Part shown: positions 44,796 through 56,700 of the stretch, piece by piece | Layout of the letters: each line of letters starts with the position of its first letter | How positions within the stretch are numbered: the first letter of the stretch is position 1 | Source: Sisyra terminalis | Taxonomy: Eukaryota; Arthropoda; Insecta; Neuroptera; Sisyridae | Assembly: GCA_958496175.1 (NCBI GenBank) | Contig: OY292275.1 | Span: 46,763,701 to 46,827,700, forward strand | Direction of reading: 5' to 3' | DNA length: 64,000 bases | Made by a program: the position numbers and the translations under genes | Notes under the pieces: model-generated | Seen by the model: the letters and a program-made list of their open reading frames with translations, nothing else | Databases searched by the model: none | Told to the model about the DNA's origin: nothing

Positions 44796-45279
44796 AACAA
44801 AAGTATTCGATAATTATGTTTGAGTCATTTTACATGAAATCAACAAAATTATGTGGTACTAGAACTTTTTAATCAGTATTTATTAGAAGTCCAAAATTAG
44901 CCAATTTCATACTTGTTCGTAATGGGTTCTAGCTATTTACTCCAAATAGATATTGCAATGCTTGTTACTATAATTGATAGGGAAGTAAATGGGAATTGTA
45001 TATTATTAAAGAAAACGACTACAATTAGACATAAAATGGCAACCATCTGAATTTTCCACAAGTTCTACTTATTTTTACATTATTCAATTGACTTCTGCGA
45101 TAAACCAGGAATAGGTGAGGAAATTATATTTTTTATAAATAATTAAGAAACTCTTTTCAAGCCATGAAATAATCAGAATTGTCTTAAAATAATATTTTCT
45201 TTGAAAAAAAAGCTCTAATTTTTGCCCTAAAAGCTCAAGTGGAGCAATAAATAAAAATCTAATATTATGGGACAATATA
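44796..45279. other. AT-rich non-coding stretch
   Basis: Nothing supportable seen. Confidence 0.5.
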
Positions 45280-45287
45280 CCATATAT

Positions 45288-45579
45288 CAGGGATGTCCAA
45301 CAGGAAGCCCACGGGCCGCATGCAGCCCAAAATACTCTCCCCTTTGACCTTAAGTAAAATTAATGAATATTTTTTTTTTATAAAAAAGTTATTTAAGTAC
45401 ACTAAATATTGCAATTATTAATTGTTATGGTAATTTTTACTATCCAGATTTTATCAGTTTTAATCATAGTTACAAAATGATAGTAGTAAGGATTGCCAAA
45501 AAATATTCGTGTTTATGTGGCCCATTTTTTTGGCAAAATTTTATATGGTCCAAAGGCTCAAAATGGTTGAACACCCCTG
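45288..45579. mobile_element. 292-bp hAT-type MITE
   Basis: The left end CAGGGATGTCCAACAGG and the right end, reverse-complemented CAGGGGTGTTCAACCAT, are inverted repeats with the CAGGGRTGTYCAAC signature common in hAT elements. The left side carries a GC-rich subterminal block (GCCCACGGGCCGCATGCAGC). The flanking octamers CCATATAT and GTCTATAC share only a TATA core, so the duplication is old or uncertain. A 74-codon frame overlapping the right end is not a gene. Confidence 0.75.
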
Positions 45580-45914
45580 GTCTATACCTTTCTTTAATCA
45601 TGTCCATTAAGTGTCATTCTGTTATTTGTATTTCCCTTGAAAATATGATTTTTCAAAGTCCTTTTTTCAAAAAATTAAAACAAAATATTAAACGACATTA
45701 GTATGCAATTATAGATTCTGGTAGAATTAATTATAAATTAATATATAGCAAACTGAAAATACGAAATTTAAAAAAAAATAATATACTTTTTCCTCATCTA
45801 TAAGAGTATTTTTATTCTTGATGAACTTATGTGAATTTTTGGCGTTTTAACGTATGTGTTATAAATAATTGCTAGTTATTCTACCAAAATGAGAAGACCT
45901 TTTTTAAACTGTCC

Positions 45915-45985
45915 GAAAATATAGTCATTATATAGTCATTTTATAGCCATTTTTCGGAAATGTTTAGATCTAGAAAGATCTAGAA
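45915..45985. repeat. short local repeats
   Basis: ATATAGTCATT, ATATAGTCATTT and TATAGCCATTT lie in tandem between the inverted ends CCGAAAAT and ATTTTTCGG. AGATCTAGAA then repeats twice. Small slippage products or an eroded hairpin. Confidence 0.4.
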
Positions 45986-46080
45986 CTTACTTCTTGCTTC
46001 TTCAGGCATTTTTTGTATTTTTTTTCATTTTCAATAAAATATATGATAAATTTCAAATCTCAGCATTTTATTAAATTAAA

Positions 46081-46221
46081 GAAGAAAGTCTAGGTCGCTT
46101 AAGATTCATTTTTATTATTAGTTATTTTATTTTCCAAATCGGCCACGTTTCGTTGCCTATCGCAACTTTACCAACATCTAATAATAAAAGCGGATCTCAA
46201 ACAACCTAGGTTTGCGTCTTT
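46081..46221 (-). mobile_element. palindromic hammerhead unit, decayed
   Basis: Inverted ends GAAGAAAGTCTAGGTCGC (left) and AAAGACGCAAACCTAGGT (right, reverse-complemented) and the inner TTATTATTAG / CTAATAATAA arms bracket a minus-strand motif. That motif has stem II GTTGC / GATAG / GCAAC followed by GAAACGTG. CTGANGA has been replaced by an unrelated sequence, and the cleavage position is G, which hammerheads do not accept. Related to the 30.4-kb fragment. Confidence 0.6.
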
Positions 46222-49200
46222 TATTTCATTAACTTTATTTTATTTTTAACTTTATTTTCATTAATTTCATCAAGAACTTTATTGGCAATTTCTTTAAAAA
46301 ATAAGTTATATTAAGGATTAAAAATTAACTTGAGAGTGAAATTTATAATATTTTTTACATAACTGAGTGATGTCTTCTATATTTTTTCATATTTCTGAAC
46401 TAATTATAACCAAAAGTATTATAGTTAACACTTAAAAGAAAATGCATAAATTTACAATTTTGAACACTTAAAGCAAAATCATGTTATAAATGGATGAAAT
46501 TATTTATCCCTATAAATCATTTCGATATTCCAAGTTTGATTAAATCGTTTCCGGAGTAAAACGACATTACCGTATTTGTTTTTATCTAAAACGTTATCCT
46601 TTATCAATAAATGCCTATTTATGGTTTTGACTAAGCAAATTAAATACATTATTTTGAAAATATGAATATTGGATTGTTTTTTTCTTTTGATCAATACATT
46701 TATTCGACATAAACTTGTTTTCAAATTTGTTGATCTGTCAAATTGGAATTTTTCAAAATACTGAATTTTCTTGGGTTTTTCTTAATCCCCCAAATAGTAA
46801 ACATTCGCTGTTATCGCAAATATGTGAAAACAGAGTGATTTATATGAAAAATTTAATCATTTGAAAATTTAAAATAGTGGTTTACAGAGTGATATAACAA
46901 ATTGTGGATACATTTTGCCATAGAAAAGACTAATACCTTAATGATAAGACTCACATTCCAAAGCCTCTTAATAAAGTAATGATCAATTTGGCTTAAGTTA
47001 TTAACTTGGTGCAATGATGTCATGGCTAAATTGGTTATAGTCTAATAATTAACCCATGTTAATTTTTTACGATAGTTTAGACATTATTTTTGCATGATAA
47101 AAGATAATTTTTCAAAAATTTTTAAACGAATTAAAATTCTAATCTTTATCATCTCATATATCAAAAAAAAAACTACCTAAACGAAATCCATATCATTTAA
47201 ACAGTAATTTAAAATGTCGTGACCTTTCGATTAGAAATTGCTCAATATGTTAATTGATTTTTTATATCATTTTGTGTACGTGAGTGGAACATCATTTATT
47301 TAATAAAATTTTTAAAACCTTATTTGTTATTTAAAGTTAACTTTTGATTGTTTATTTACCATATATTATGTTTCCGTTGAAATTATTAAAAATATTTTTT
47401 AACTTTCAATTCAATTTATTGTTATATTCGACAATTTTTTTGCTCGTTTATATAAGTGAAACTTGATAGTTCATTTTGAGTTTTGACATTAAATTTTTAT
47501 ATTTTATTTAAATTATTTTTATTTAAGAAATTTTAAGAAAAAAACTTTGGAGACTTTTTTGAAAATACCAAGTTCAGAAATCGAGCGAATTTTGCTTATT
47601 TATCTGAAGATAGATTAATGAGCATCAGAGTTTCCAAGTTAGCATTATGTGTAAAAGGTGAACCATTCTCTTTCAATATATTTAGAAGGTCAACTGGAGA
47701 CGATTTATAATTATAATTATTAATTCGAATCTTCCTTGCGTACCGATTATTTAAATAACTAATATCTCCCCAACCGATTCACTTACTGAAATACAACCGC
47801 GGTTGCTTCATTTTTCACTGGAGGATCAATGAAACTTTTCGCAAATTTAAATATTTTTAATGACCATAAAGTCGTAAGGTCACAATATAAAATTACAACT
47901 TGATATAAACGAATTTTTTTTTCGTCTGCTGAAAAATATTTTTCGTCGAAGAAAAAGTGGCCAAAGATTGACCTACAAATAAAAGATAGAATATTGTTTT
48001 AAGACTTTAACTTTTAGATGAGAATCATTTTGAAAGATGCAAACTTTCATTTGAATTTATTGTCAATGCTCAAGAGCAATGTTAATTTATACAAAGAGAA
48101 AATATAATCGATATAATTTGAATATTTTGATATTTATTTCGAGGAATATTTTCTCTCAATTAGCGTCATTAATCAAACAAATTAAGCACTCGTTTGAAAA
48201 AGATGATGAGAACACGTTTGAAATTGATTTGGAAATTATTGGTGTTTTACTATTTCGTCAAAAGCTACTTATGGAGTGAAAAATGAAACATTCTAATTGG
48301 ATGAAAGTGGAAGTAATTACGGAAAAAAATTGAAAGATTTTTTCTAAGTGAATTAAATTTTCATAAGGAAAACACTTACCAAACAACACTCAGCTTCATT
48401 TTAACTTGGAATTTGTTATCAATACAATAAATTTCACTTTCAACCAAAACTAGAATCACTGTTTATTGTCGCTTTACACCACAATCATAATGAAAGCCAA
48501 AAATATAATTTGATCCAAAAATTGCTGATTGGTGGACGAAAAATCACTACCGCGAAAAAAGCTGAGGAAAATTTTTTGTTGGTATGACACAAATTTTTGG
48601 TAGATTTTCGAAAAAAAAAGAAGTTTTTATTGCTGGCGAAATTGAGGAACTGACGGTATGCGGTCAATGCAATTGAGTTCGTACCGAAGAACGAAAGTAA
48701 CAATGGTGAAAAATGGTGCTAAATGGGGAAGTTGTTTGCAGACTTGGATGCCAACTGACAATGCCGAGAGTGTTGCTAAGAAGATACCTAGTTATTGGAG
48801 AAAGTTGTGTGGCCTCCGGAGTCAAAAACCCCCCGCACTAGTCATGTGTTCTTTGATCACATGCTTGGTTTTCACCATCAGCGTCATCATTATACCGTCG
48901 CTATCAATAAAACGATTCCTTTATTATGCTCGTTATTGTTATTATTGTGAACGATGACGAAATATTTGGTGTATCTCACCTGAAAATATATTCACTTATC
49001 ATCGAGTGGTTCAAAGCATCTTTCTTTCCATTAGGCATTGCAACGAAAAATTTTCCGAATAGAAATTAAAAATTTAAATGTTGATAAGTCTATTTCAAAA
49101 TATTACCCATTACCTGCTCATCTACAACAAAAGTGAAATTTTTCTTAGAGCTCGTTTCATGTGTTAACACATGTAACACTAAAGGTGTAGAGTGACACTT

Positions 49201-49440
49201 GCTACATATTAATAAAAAATGTAAGACTCAAAATAAACTTTTAATCTAATATAATTTATTTTAATTGCCAACCACTTAATCGAAATTAAAAGTAAAATGC
49301 TTTTAACAATTTCAGCTTTCGTTTTTTCCGTGTGTTATAACACTTCTGTATGTGGAAAATATATAACGTTCAGATTAAAGTATATATTAATTTACTTTTT
49401 TTGGAAAATCTTAAAAATTATTTAATAAACAATAATAATA
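46222..49440. other. AT-rich non-coding stretch
   Basis: No gene supported. A 99-codon plus-strand frame (48658-48957) with a hydrophobic segment (CSLITCLVFTISVIIIPSL) lies in a locally less AT-rich block around 48.5-48.95 kb. I recognise no domain and see no promoter or splice evidence. Sequence around 47.85 kb (GACCATAAAGTCGTAAGG) faintly recalls the SINE tail. Confidence 0.45.
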
Positions 49441-49644
49441 AAATTCTAGTATAACGACTTATAACAACCTTAACAACTGTGGACTGATGTTTTCAGTTGG
49501 CTGTTAGACTTGTTATAAAAACACATATTTGAAAGCTAAAAATCGTTTTACAGTTTTAATTTTACAGTTTTTAATTAACGATTCCTTAGAAATTGTTGAG
49601 GTCAGTTTATAATAATATTGTTATAATGTTGTTAATATTGTAAT

Positions 49645-49700
49645 ACTTTCAGAGCTTGATAAAGTCTTAATAATAAAGACGAAACGTTGCAAATCAATGA
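49645..49700 (+). ncRNA. decayed hammerhead motif
   Basis: TTGATAA replaces the core CTGATGA (49656-49662). A perfect stem II GTCTT ... AAGAC and GAAACGTTGC follow. Two core substitutions (C3 and G8) predict loss of activity. Inverted TTGTTATAATAATATC-like sequences on either side hint at an eroded palindrome. Confidence 0.45.
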
Positions 49701-49780
49701 TTGTTTAAATTAATTTAACTATATTTCCAATTACCCGTGACCCTGATATTATTATAACAATAACAATTATAACAATAAGA

Positions 49781-50777
49781 ATAATTCAATGATTTCTAGC
49801 GAATTTTCGCGATTGGTGTAACCAGCTTGAAAGTTTCGTAGCGACAATTCGGATTGGTTTAGAATTCAATGATCATGCGCATTCGCAGAATAGCAGCTTT
49901 TAGATGTTATCGTTATGGCATCTAGAACTGGGATTCCAAATCTCTTCAAATCGACTAGGCTTTTATAAGGCAAGTTAATCGACTCGGGAATATTTTAATG
50001 TTACTTTGTAGGTATGTACATTGTATAGTCCCTGGCCATATTAATATACGTACTATATGTTTTGTATAAAACCTGAAGTAACAGCTATTATATTTTGGGT
50101 CCATATTTTTGATTGAGTTTAACTTTCCTGTGCAAATTTTATTTATTACACTTATTACCAACTAGCGTGACCAAAAATCATATTTACTAAAAAATATTTT
50201 TTTTCCATTAAATTAATTAAACATCTTCATAATTATGACGAGCTGAATTGTTTAATATTTAATTGAAACCCCGTTTACAGATATTTTAGTTCCCATTCTG
50301 GACATGTTCCATACGTGAATATTTTTTTTAAGGGCTATTTTTCTGTTGTGACTATCTTTTTAGCTACTTTTTTCTTCAGCAATTTCCACATATTTTCAAT
50401 GGATTTCAAATCAAGGCTATTATCCTAAAGAAGAGTAATAGGGATAATAATCAAGGTTTTACCCTTATCTAGAAAATATATTTCTTAAAAATCAATACAA
50501 CTTTTTATAATGTAAAAAGTAAACCATATTAAATTTAACTTAGTAGAATATCTTAAATACCAATATTTATTTCTTACTAATTTTCCTTCGATTTTTTAAA
50601 AATATCACCAAAAAACAATTTTATCGTAATCATTTATAAGCTTAGTGCATTAGTGAACTAAGCAATGAGTGGCTAGTTAATAATTAATTAATTATGACTT
50701 TAAGTCTAAACCTGTGAAGTCCGAGCCTAAAGGGATACGATTTAAGAGGCGGTAAAATTTTCGAAACACCAATAATT
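49781..50777. other. AT-rich non-coding stretch
   Basis: Nothing supportable seen. Confidence 0.5.
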
Positions 50778-50833
50778 TACAGGCGAAATAATGTACAGGC
50801 GAAATAATGCACAGGCGAAATAATGTACAGGCA
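50778..50833. repeat. 16-bp minisatellite, ~3.5 copies
   Basis: TACAGGCGAAATAATG is repeated head to tail three times and begins a fourth. The units differ only at their first base (T or C). Near-identity implies recent expansion. Confidence 0.9.
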
Positions 50834-52477
50834 ATTCAAATTTGAAAAATTTATTTGAGCTAGCTTTGCTATGAATCTATGGTAGAACTTCAGTAAAGTA
50901 TAAAAAACATTTTTTCAATCGAATTTACTTTCCTATTTATTACATTTAATTTTTCAATTGTTAAATCACTGGTAATTAGAGGATTGTCATTTCAGAGACA
51001 TTCAAAAAAAATTGGAAATACTTATAATGGTAATTCTTTTGAAACCATGAAACTCCTTGCTAAATTCGATACTTTATTGTTAGAATATTTAAAGTCCATA
51101 TTAAAGTCCATAAAGTCTATATTAACCCTGGTAGTCGAAATACGTCATATTTCTCTAATACATTACAGTGGCAATTTAGGAGAGACCTAAATACATAAAT
51201 ATATCCAAAAACATTATCTTTTTAAAGATTCATTACAAAGTTTGAAGATATCCGCTTCGCACAAAATATATGGAATACATTGCATTCACGGACGGAATCT
51301 TAGAGATGTGAATCCTAATATTGAAATTATTTTGCGTTTTTTTTAGTCTTAACGACCAATTGTTCAGGAGGAAGAGCTTTTTACCCTCTGGAAAGAATGA
51401 AAAGCAACTAAAGTGACAATATATGGCTGTATTATCTATTAAAGCTTAATTAGTGCAAAAAATCGACTACCATGATATAGTCGACATTGCGTAAACCAAA
51501 TACAAGGAGAGGAAGTCTATACTTAAGTGAAATTGGAATATAGCTGTGAATTATTTAAAACTTTGAAAACAAATATTGGAATTAACAAGTTATATTTGAA
51601 AATTTAATGTTACTTGATAAGAAGGTTTCTAAAAATTGATAAAAATTAATTCTTGAGTTAAGTATTTGATTAGAAAATTAGATGTTTTATCAAGAAAATC
51701 TATTGCTACGGAGTCAAAGCGTGAAATTTTTAATGAGGCCTAGGGCGGCCTCGAACTTAAATCCGTCACTGTTAATAATACAGGTAACATGTTTAGTAGG
51801 TACTTAGTATAATAGTAGTAGTTAGTAGGCTCTTTAACTATTGAGATTGGAAACAAAAGTTTTTCACAATAATCTTAATTAATAATTGAATCAAAACCAA
51901 TACTGTTGGCATTAAGATTCCTGATTCTTAGAATTTATAAAATTTCACTTACTTCAATAAAAGAATGGCTATCTTGATTAACTGAGCACTATTTAATTTA
52001 TCACTTTCATCACTTTTTGGCTTTTAATCAAATGAAATTAATTAATTAGAAACAATTGAAGTATAAACAAGTCAAGTGATGCTCTAATATTTGACAGCGG
52101 CACACAGGCTTCAATGCAAGATGCTATTAGCCAATGGGATTGCGAGATTTAGAGATATTCATTTGTTTTGATTATTGAATTTTTGAAAATTGAACAAAAC
52201 CACTCCACCATCCAATGTTTTGTATATGGACTGACGTCATTCGAAATTTATCGATACTTAAATTATACATATAAGAAACAAGGGATTAATTTGAAAATAC
52301 TTTAAAATAGGCGACGAAACTTTAAATTAAGTTTGTTTAATTGGAAAAATAAATAATTAAAGTTATAAGTGAATTTAAATAACAGGCCCTATTATTACAA
52401 TTAAATGTAATAAATGGTTATAATGAAGATGATAAAAATTGCGATAATGAGTTTTGACTTGATCAAATTTATAAAAA
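50834..52477. other. AT-rich non-coding stretch
   Basis: Short AAAGTCCATATT-type duplications at about 51092-51121 (three partial units). Otherwise nothing recognised. Confidence 0.5.
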
Positions 52478-52526
52478 AAAACATCCTAAAGGATTTTTTT
52501 AAAGGAAAAATCCTTTAGGATGTTTT
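52478..52526. repeat. perfect 21-bp hairpin with 7-nt loop
   Basis: The left arm 52478-52498 (AAAACATCCTAAAGG then ATTTTT) and the right arm 52506-52526 (AAAAATCC then TTTAGGATGTTTT) are exactly complementary, separated by TTAAAGG. Transcribed, either strand would form a 21-bp stem-loop. It may be a recent inverted duplication, a tiny foldback element, or a small-RNA precursor. Nothing in the sequence decides between these. Confidence 0.9.
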
Positions 52527-53456
52527 AATGTAGGAAAACGGTATGACCTGAATATTTGTATACTTGAAATTATTTTCATATATGGACCTATCAATGCATA
52601 GCAAAAGACATTATCAACTCATACATTATATACAATTTTTCGATCAATCGATTTAGTAGTAATTCTAAGGAAAAAAATATTTTTTGTTTTTTGGTTCTTA
52701 TAAGTATCTACATATATCTACAAAGTATCAATAAAATATCTTTACGGGGTCGATTCACTATGCTTTTATACCATTAGGCCTTTTATGTATTTGAATAACT
52801 CTAGGTTTCTTAACTACGGTGCATTATCATGTTATTTAAAAAATTATTTGGGAAAATGATCATTGGTTCGAAGAATTGGATTCCAGAAGAAGCCTAAGAA
52901 TTTATACTAACAGTTTCATAAGCACCGCGTAGGATTGAATTTCAATTGTTAAATATTCCTTCTTATTAATTTAAATCACATTTTTTATTATTAGTTCTAT
53001 ATTCATACCTTTGAAAGCTGCATAAAAAGAGGTACCTAATCATCATTCTTTTTTTTCTTAGCCATCAAAAATATTTTCACCAATTCCTGGACCGTACTTA
53101 AAATTACTTGTCGAGCTTTGCCTACCCTTTTGCTATTTTTGCTAGACGCCGAACTTATTCTATTGAGTTATAGAAATGACTTTGTAGTATAAAGTAAAAG
53201 AGTAGAATTTGATGTTGGTATTGGGTTGGATAATGAGTTTCCTCATTTTGTCAATAGCAATAAAGTTGTTGATTTTTAATGTTTTAAGGGGAATCGAAAA
53301 ATATTTTATTTTTCCAAAGTCTATGCTTTTTTGAGAACATTTCCATTAATTTTTGTATCATCAAAATGAGCTTTTTGGCTTTTGCTATTCTCGAAATATT
53401 ATGTGCGTAGTTTCGTTTAATTATAAGAATAAAATAATTAAGAGCTTTTTACATCC
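52527..53456. other. AT-rich non-coding stretch
   Basis: Nothing supportable seen. Confidence 0.5.
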
Positions 53457-53464
53457 TTCTAGAG

Positions 53465-53741
53465 CAATGATTTTTAACCTTGTTGGAAGTATTGATTCTC
53501 ACCAGTTTCATAGGCGTATAATTCAACGATTCCTTCTTAATTGGGAAAATAAAATAATATTTTATCAAACTCAAAATTTTGGTGTATATGTCTACATAGC
53601 TGCACAAAACGAACAAAGCCATTGAGAACAAAAAACAATAAACTTAAAACCATAAAACCATAAAACTTTATATCCATGAAGCCCGCGAGACTGACTCATC
53701 GAGCCCCTAGGGTTTGATTGAACTAAGTTTAAGAACTATTG
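53465..53741. mobile_element. 277-bp hAT-type MITE with 8-bp target duplication
   Basis: The left end CAATGATTTTTAACCTT and the right end, reverse-complemented CAATAGTTCTTAAACTT, are inverted. The flanking octamers TTCTAGAG (53457-53464) and TTCTAGAA (53742-53749) match at seven of eight positions. Overlapping frames of 90 and 60 codons on the two strands are accidental. Confidence 0.8.
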
Positions 53742-53749
53742 TTCTAGAA

Positions 53750-56279
53750 TAATTTTTACAAGCACAGAACTATGGAGATATTGAATATTCCTTTGAAAAG
53801 AAGATGTTAACGATTAGAAAGATTATCAATTAGTTGGTATCTAATTTTCATCAAAAATTATACTCTCCAAAATTTAAGAAAATTAAGAAAAATGTGCTGG
53901 AATTTATCATTTAATCTGAAATTCACAATTCGTATTATCTCTGTATTATATACAATCATTTATAGAGCTATATATAGAGCATTGTCAGTATTAAATATAT
54001 TACAGTATTTTTTTTTAAATTATAAAGATGCACGAGTAGATGATACATAGAAAGGGAGGCAATCAATTCAATTGCAGTACGTTTTTTGATTCACAACTAA
54101 GTTGTATCTTTTATTGGTGTGAAGAAAATTTAAAAAAAGAAAAATAACAAAGCATACAAAAATCGTTTTCTTCTAAATACAATTTTATATCTTGGCTTAT
54201 TTACCATAGATCTTGGGTGAAATTTTTAACGTTCCTGCATTAAAAGCGCAAAGCAAATCCGGAATTTTAAATATCTGAGTTTACGTTGAACACGATTTCA
54301 AACCAGTTCAAAGCCATGAATTTGAATGTAGTACAAGATTTTATTTTTTTCCATGTTTGATAGTTTTGAATTCGTTATATAAGAAATAATATTAAACCTA
54401 CTGAAATATATTTAAACAATGAAAATTTGTACAATTGCTTGGCATCAATTTCAAAACTTTTTTAGTTATGTACCTATCAATGTAATTCGTAATAACACTA
54501 GATTTACAATAAAGTTTTTTTTCCAATATTTCTATTATTTAATCAAATTGTTTTGTCCATTTTTATACTTAGAGAAATCAATATTTTCTAAGTATTTTGT
54601 AATGTTGCAATCAGATGCTAAGTACAAAATTGCTTTGAAATCGGTGTTCCAAAAATTATAATGCTTTACAAAAAGTACTAAATAATATTAAAAACAATTC
54701 AAAGAAGTAGGATTCGTATAATATGAAATTCAGCTAAATTATTGTGAAAATAAACTTAGCTTCAAGATGCTGTTTAACAATTATATTTTTTTAATAAATC
54801 AAGAGAACTTTAGTTAAATAAGATTAACTCTTCAACAACTTTAAAATTTGTTAACACTTCAAGAAAAATTTCTTTATGCTTACAACTTGTAAATACGAAA
54901 TTAACATACCTGTAAATTATTTATTTTTTAGAAAACAATATGGAAAAACCTTTTAATTTGCAATAGTTATTACTATTATCATATATGCACAAATCACATG
55001 CTGGTGGACTGGTAGTAATTAAAACTTGATGTTTTAAAAAAATTTCCTAAATTCACCAAGTTTTCCGTTTATTTCGCAAGGTAATGTTTTATTGCACAAA
55101 TGTATACAAATTAATAGTAGATTTTATCACAGTATTGTTCTGAAAATAAAAATGAGCTATAACTTTAAACTCAAATAAAAATTAATTAAGGGTGAAAAAT
55201 GTAGTTGTTATAGCATGTAATTTTAACAAAATATTTGTGGATGTAACCCATTTAAACTCTATAAGGTAAATAACTACAAAACATGGATTCTTAAGTTATG
55301 GCCATAATAATAATGTTTAATTATCTATGTATCTCCTAAAGTTTAAAGCTCCCCCAATACAAGACTTGGAAGGAAGTGAGGTCAATTTTTTAAAAACTTT
55401 AAATATGATACTTCATTTTATTAATGCTTGGCCAAAATTATAACGTTTATGGATTCTCAAACGTGTAAGAAGTTGAGAAGACATAAATATATGCATAATT
55501 TAAAACACCAAAATCTACACTAATTACTTCACTTACCTACTACAATAATTAATCATACTCTAATTTGTTTCTACTGTAATTATCGCGTTAAGACACTTAA
55601 AAACTAATTATATTTACAAATACAAAGATGCATTTTTTTATATGTAAAAAAATGACAATAATTAAAATTATATTAAATTTTGACACTTGCAGTTATGAAA
55701 ATTCATCTATCAGTCCATTCCTTGAACTAATAGCTCTCCTAGAATTAGAGTCTTTATTGGATAGTTTTTCAATTTATTTCTATGATATCCATTTTTTTAT
55801 TGGGATCTTGCATCTTCGTAGAATCTAGAATTTGTTTTGTTTTCCTTGATATTTCTTAATACTTTTATATTGCATTTGATTTTCCATATTACTGTCCAAA
55901 ATTACATCTTATTTCCTAAGCATTTAGTTCCCTTCTTATTTATAAAGTTACCTAGGAAAATTTATGGACGTAACGAGACTTTCGGTCAGGAGAGAGGGCA
56001 ATTAAGTTAGGGCAGATTTATGAAAAAAAAAATCAAATTCGACCTTGTATTGGTATTCCAGAATTGATTTTTCATGAAAAAAGGGTATGTTTTCCTTATA
56101 TGTAATTGACTATGCTCATGCTATCCTCCATGTGCAAAACTCCAATATTCTTTCATGAAGTTTCAATTCTCCAACAGGAGTATTGAATACTCCCCGTTTA
56201 TACTCAATTTTCTGGAATACTCCGGTTTTCAATAAGGGATCCTTTTTATTTAAGAAGAATATATTCATTGGTTGCATGA
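53750..56279. other. AT-rich non-coding stretch
   Basis: No gene or element recognised. Confidence 0.5.
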
Positions 56280-56700
56280 ATTGAATGGTCGTCTATGCTG
56301 AAGGCATTTCCCACATATTTGGGCGCTACCTGTTCACTGGTGAAGGTACCTACTATTAGGCAAATTTTTCCAACGTAAGGCCCACTAGTTGCCTTCCAGA
56401 GGAGTAAAGCTTGGAAAAGTTGGTCAATACAATTTCAACCTCGGGCCTTTTTTTTATAAACAATTTGAACAAGTTAATAGGTGAAGCCGTCTTATGGGGT
56501 AGATTGTCGAACATGTAGCAAGAGGGTGTAACAATCCTTTAGTAACGGTGTCGTTAAAACACCCAATAACTCTGGACGAACGAAGTGTTGGGGTTAGCAA
56601 CCCTTTCACTTCTCAAAGACATTACTCAAGATAAAAACAAAGTTAAGCTTTAGAGGGACTATTAGATGGTCAGAGGAGACAATACCTGTCTATAAATTTT
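56280..56700. other. less AT-rich block of unknown origin
   Basis: This block is visibly richer in G+C than its surroundings (for example AACGTAAGGCCCACTAG, GGTGTAACAATCC and CTGGACGAACGAAGTG). It has no open frame and no terminal repeats. The composition suggests an old coding or LINE-derived fragment, but no domain could be recognised in six frames. Confidence 0.3.

Noticed and set aside
50778..50833. CRISPR-like spaced repeat
   Set aside because: The units abut directly with no spacers, and the context is eukaryotic. It is a minisatellite.
53353..53631. Overlapping frames of 90 and 60 codons
   Set aside because: They span a hAT MITE with a clear target duplication and have no motif.
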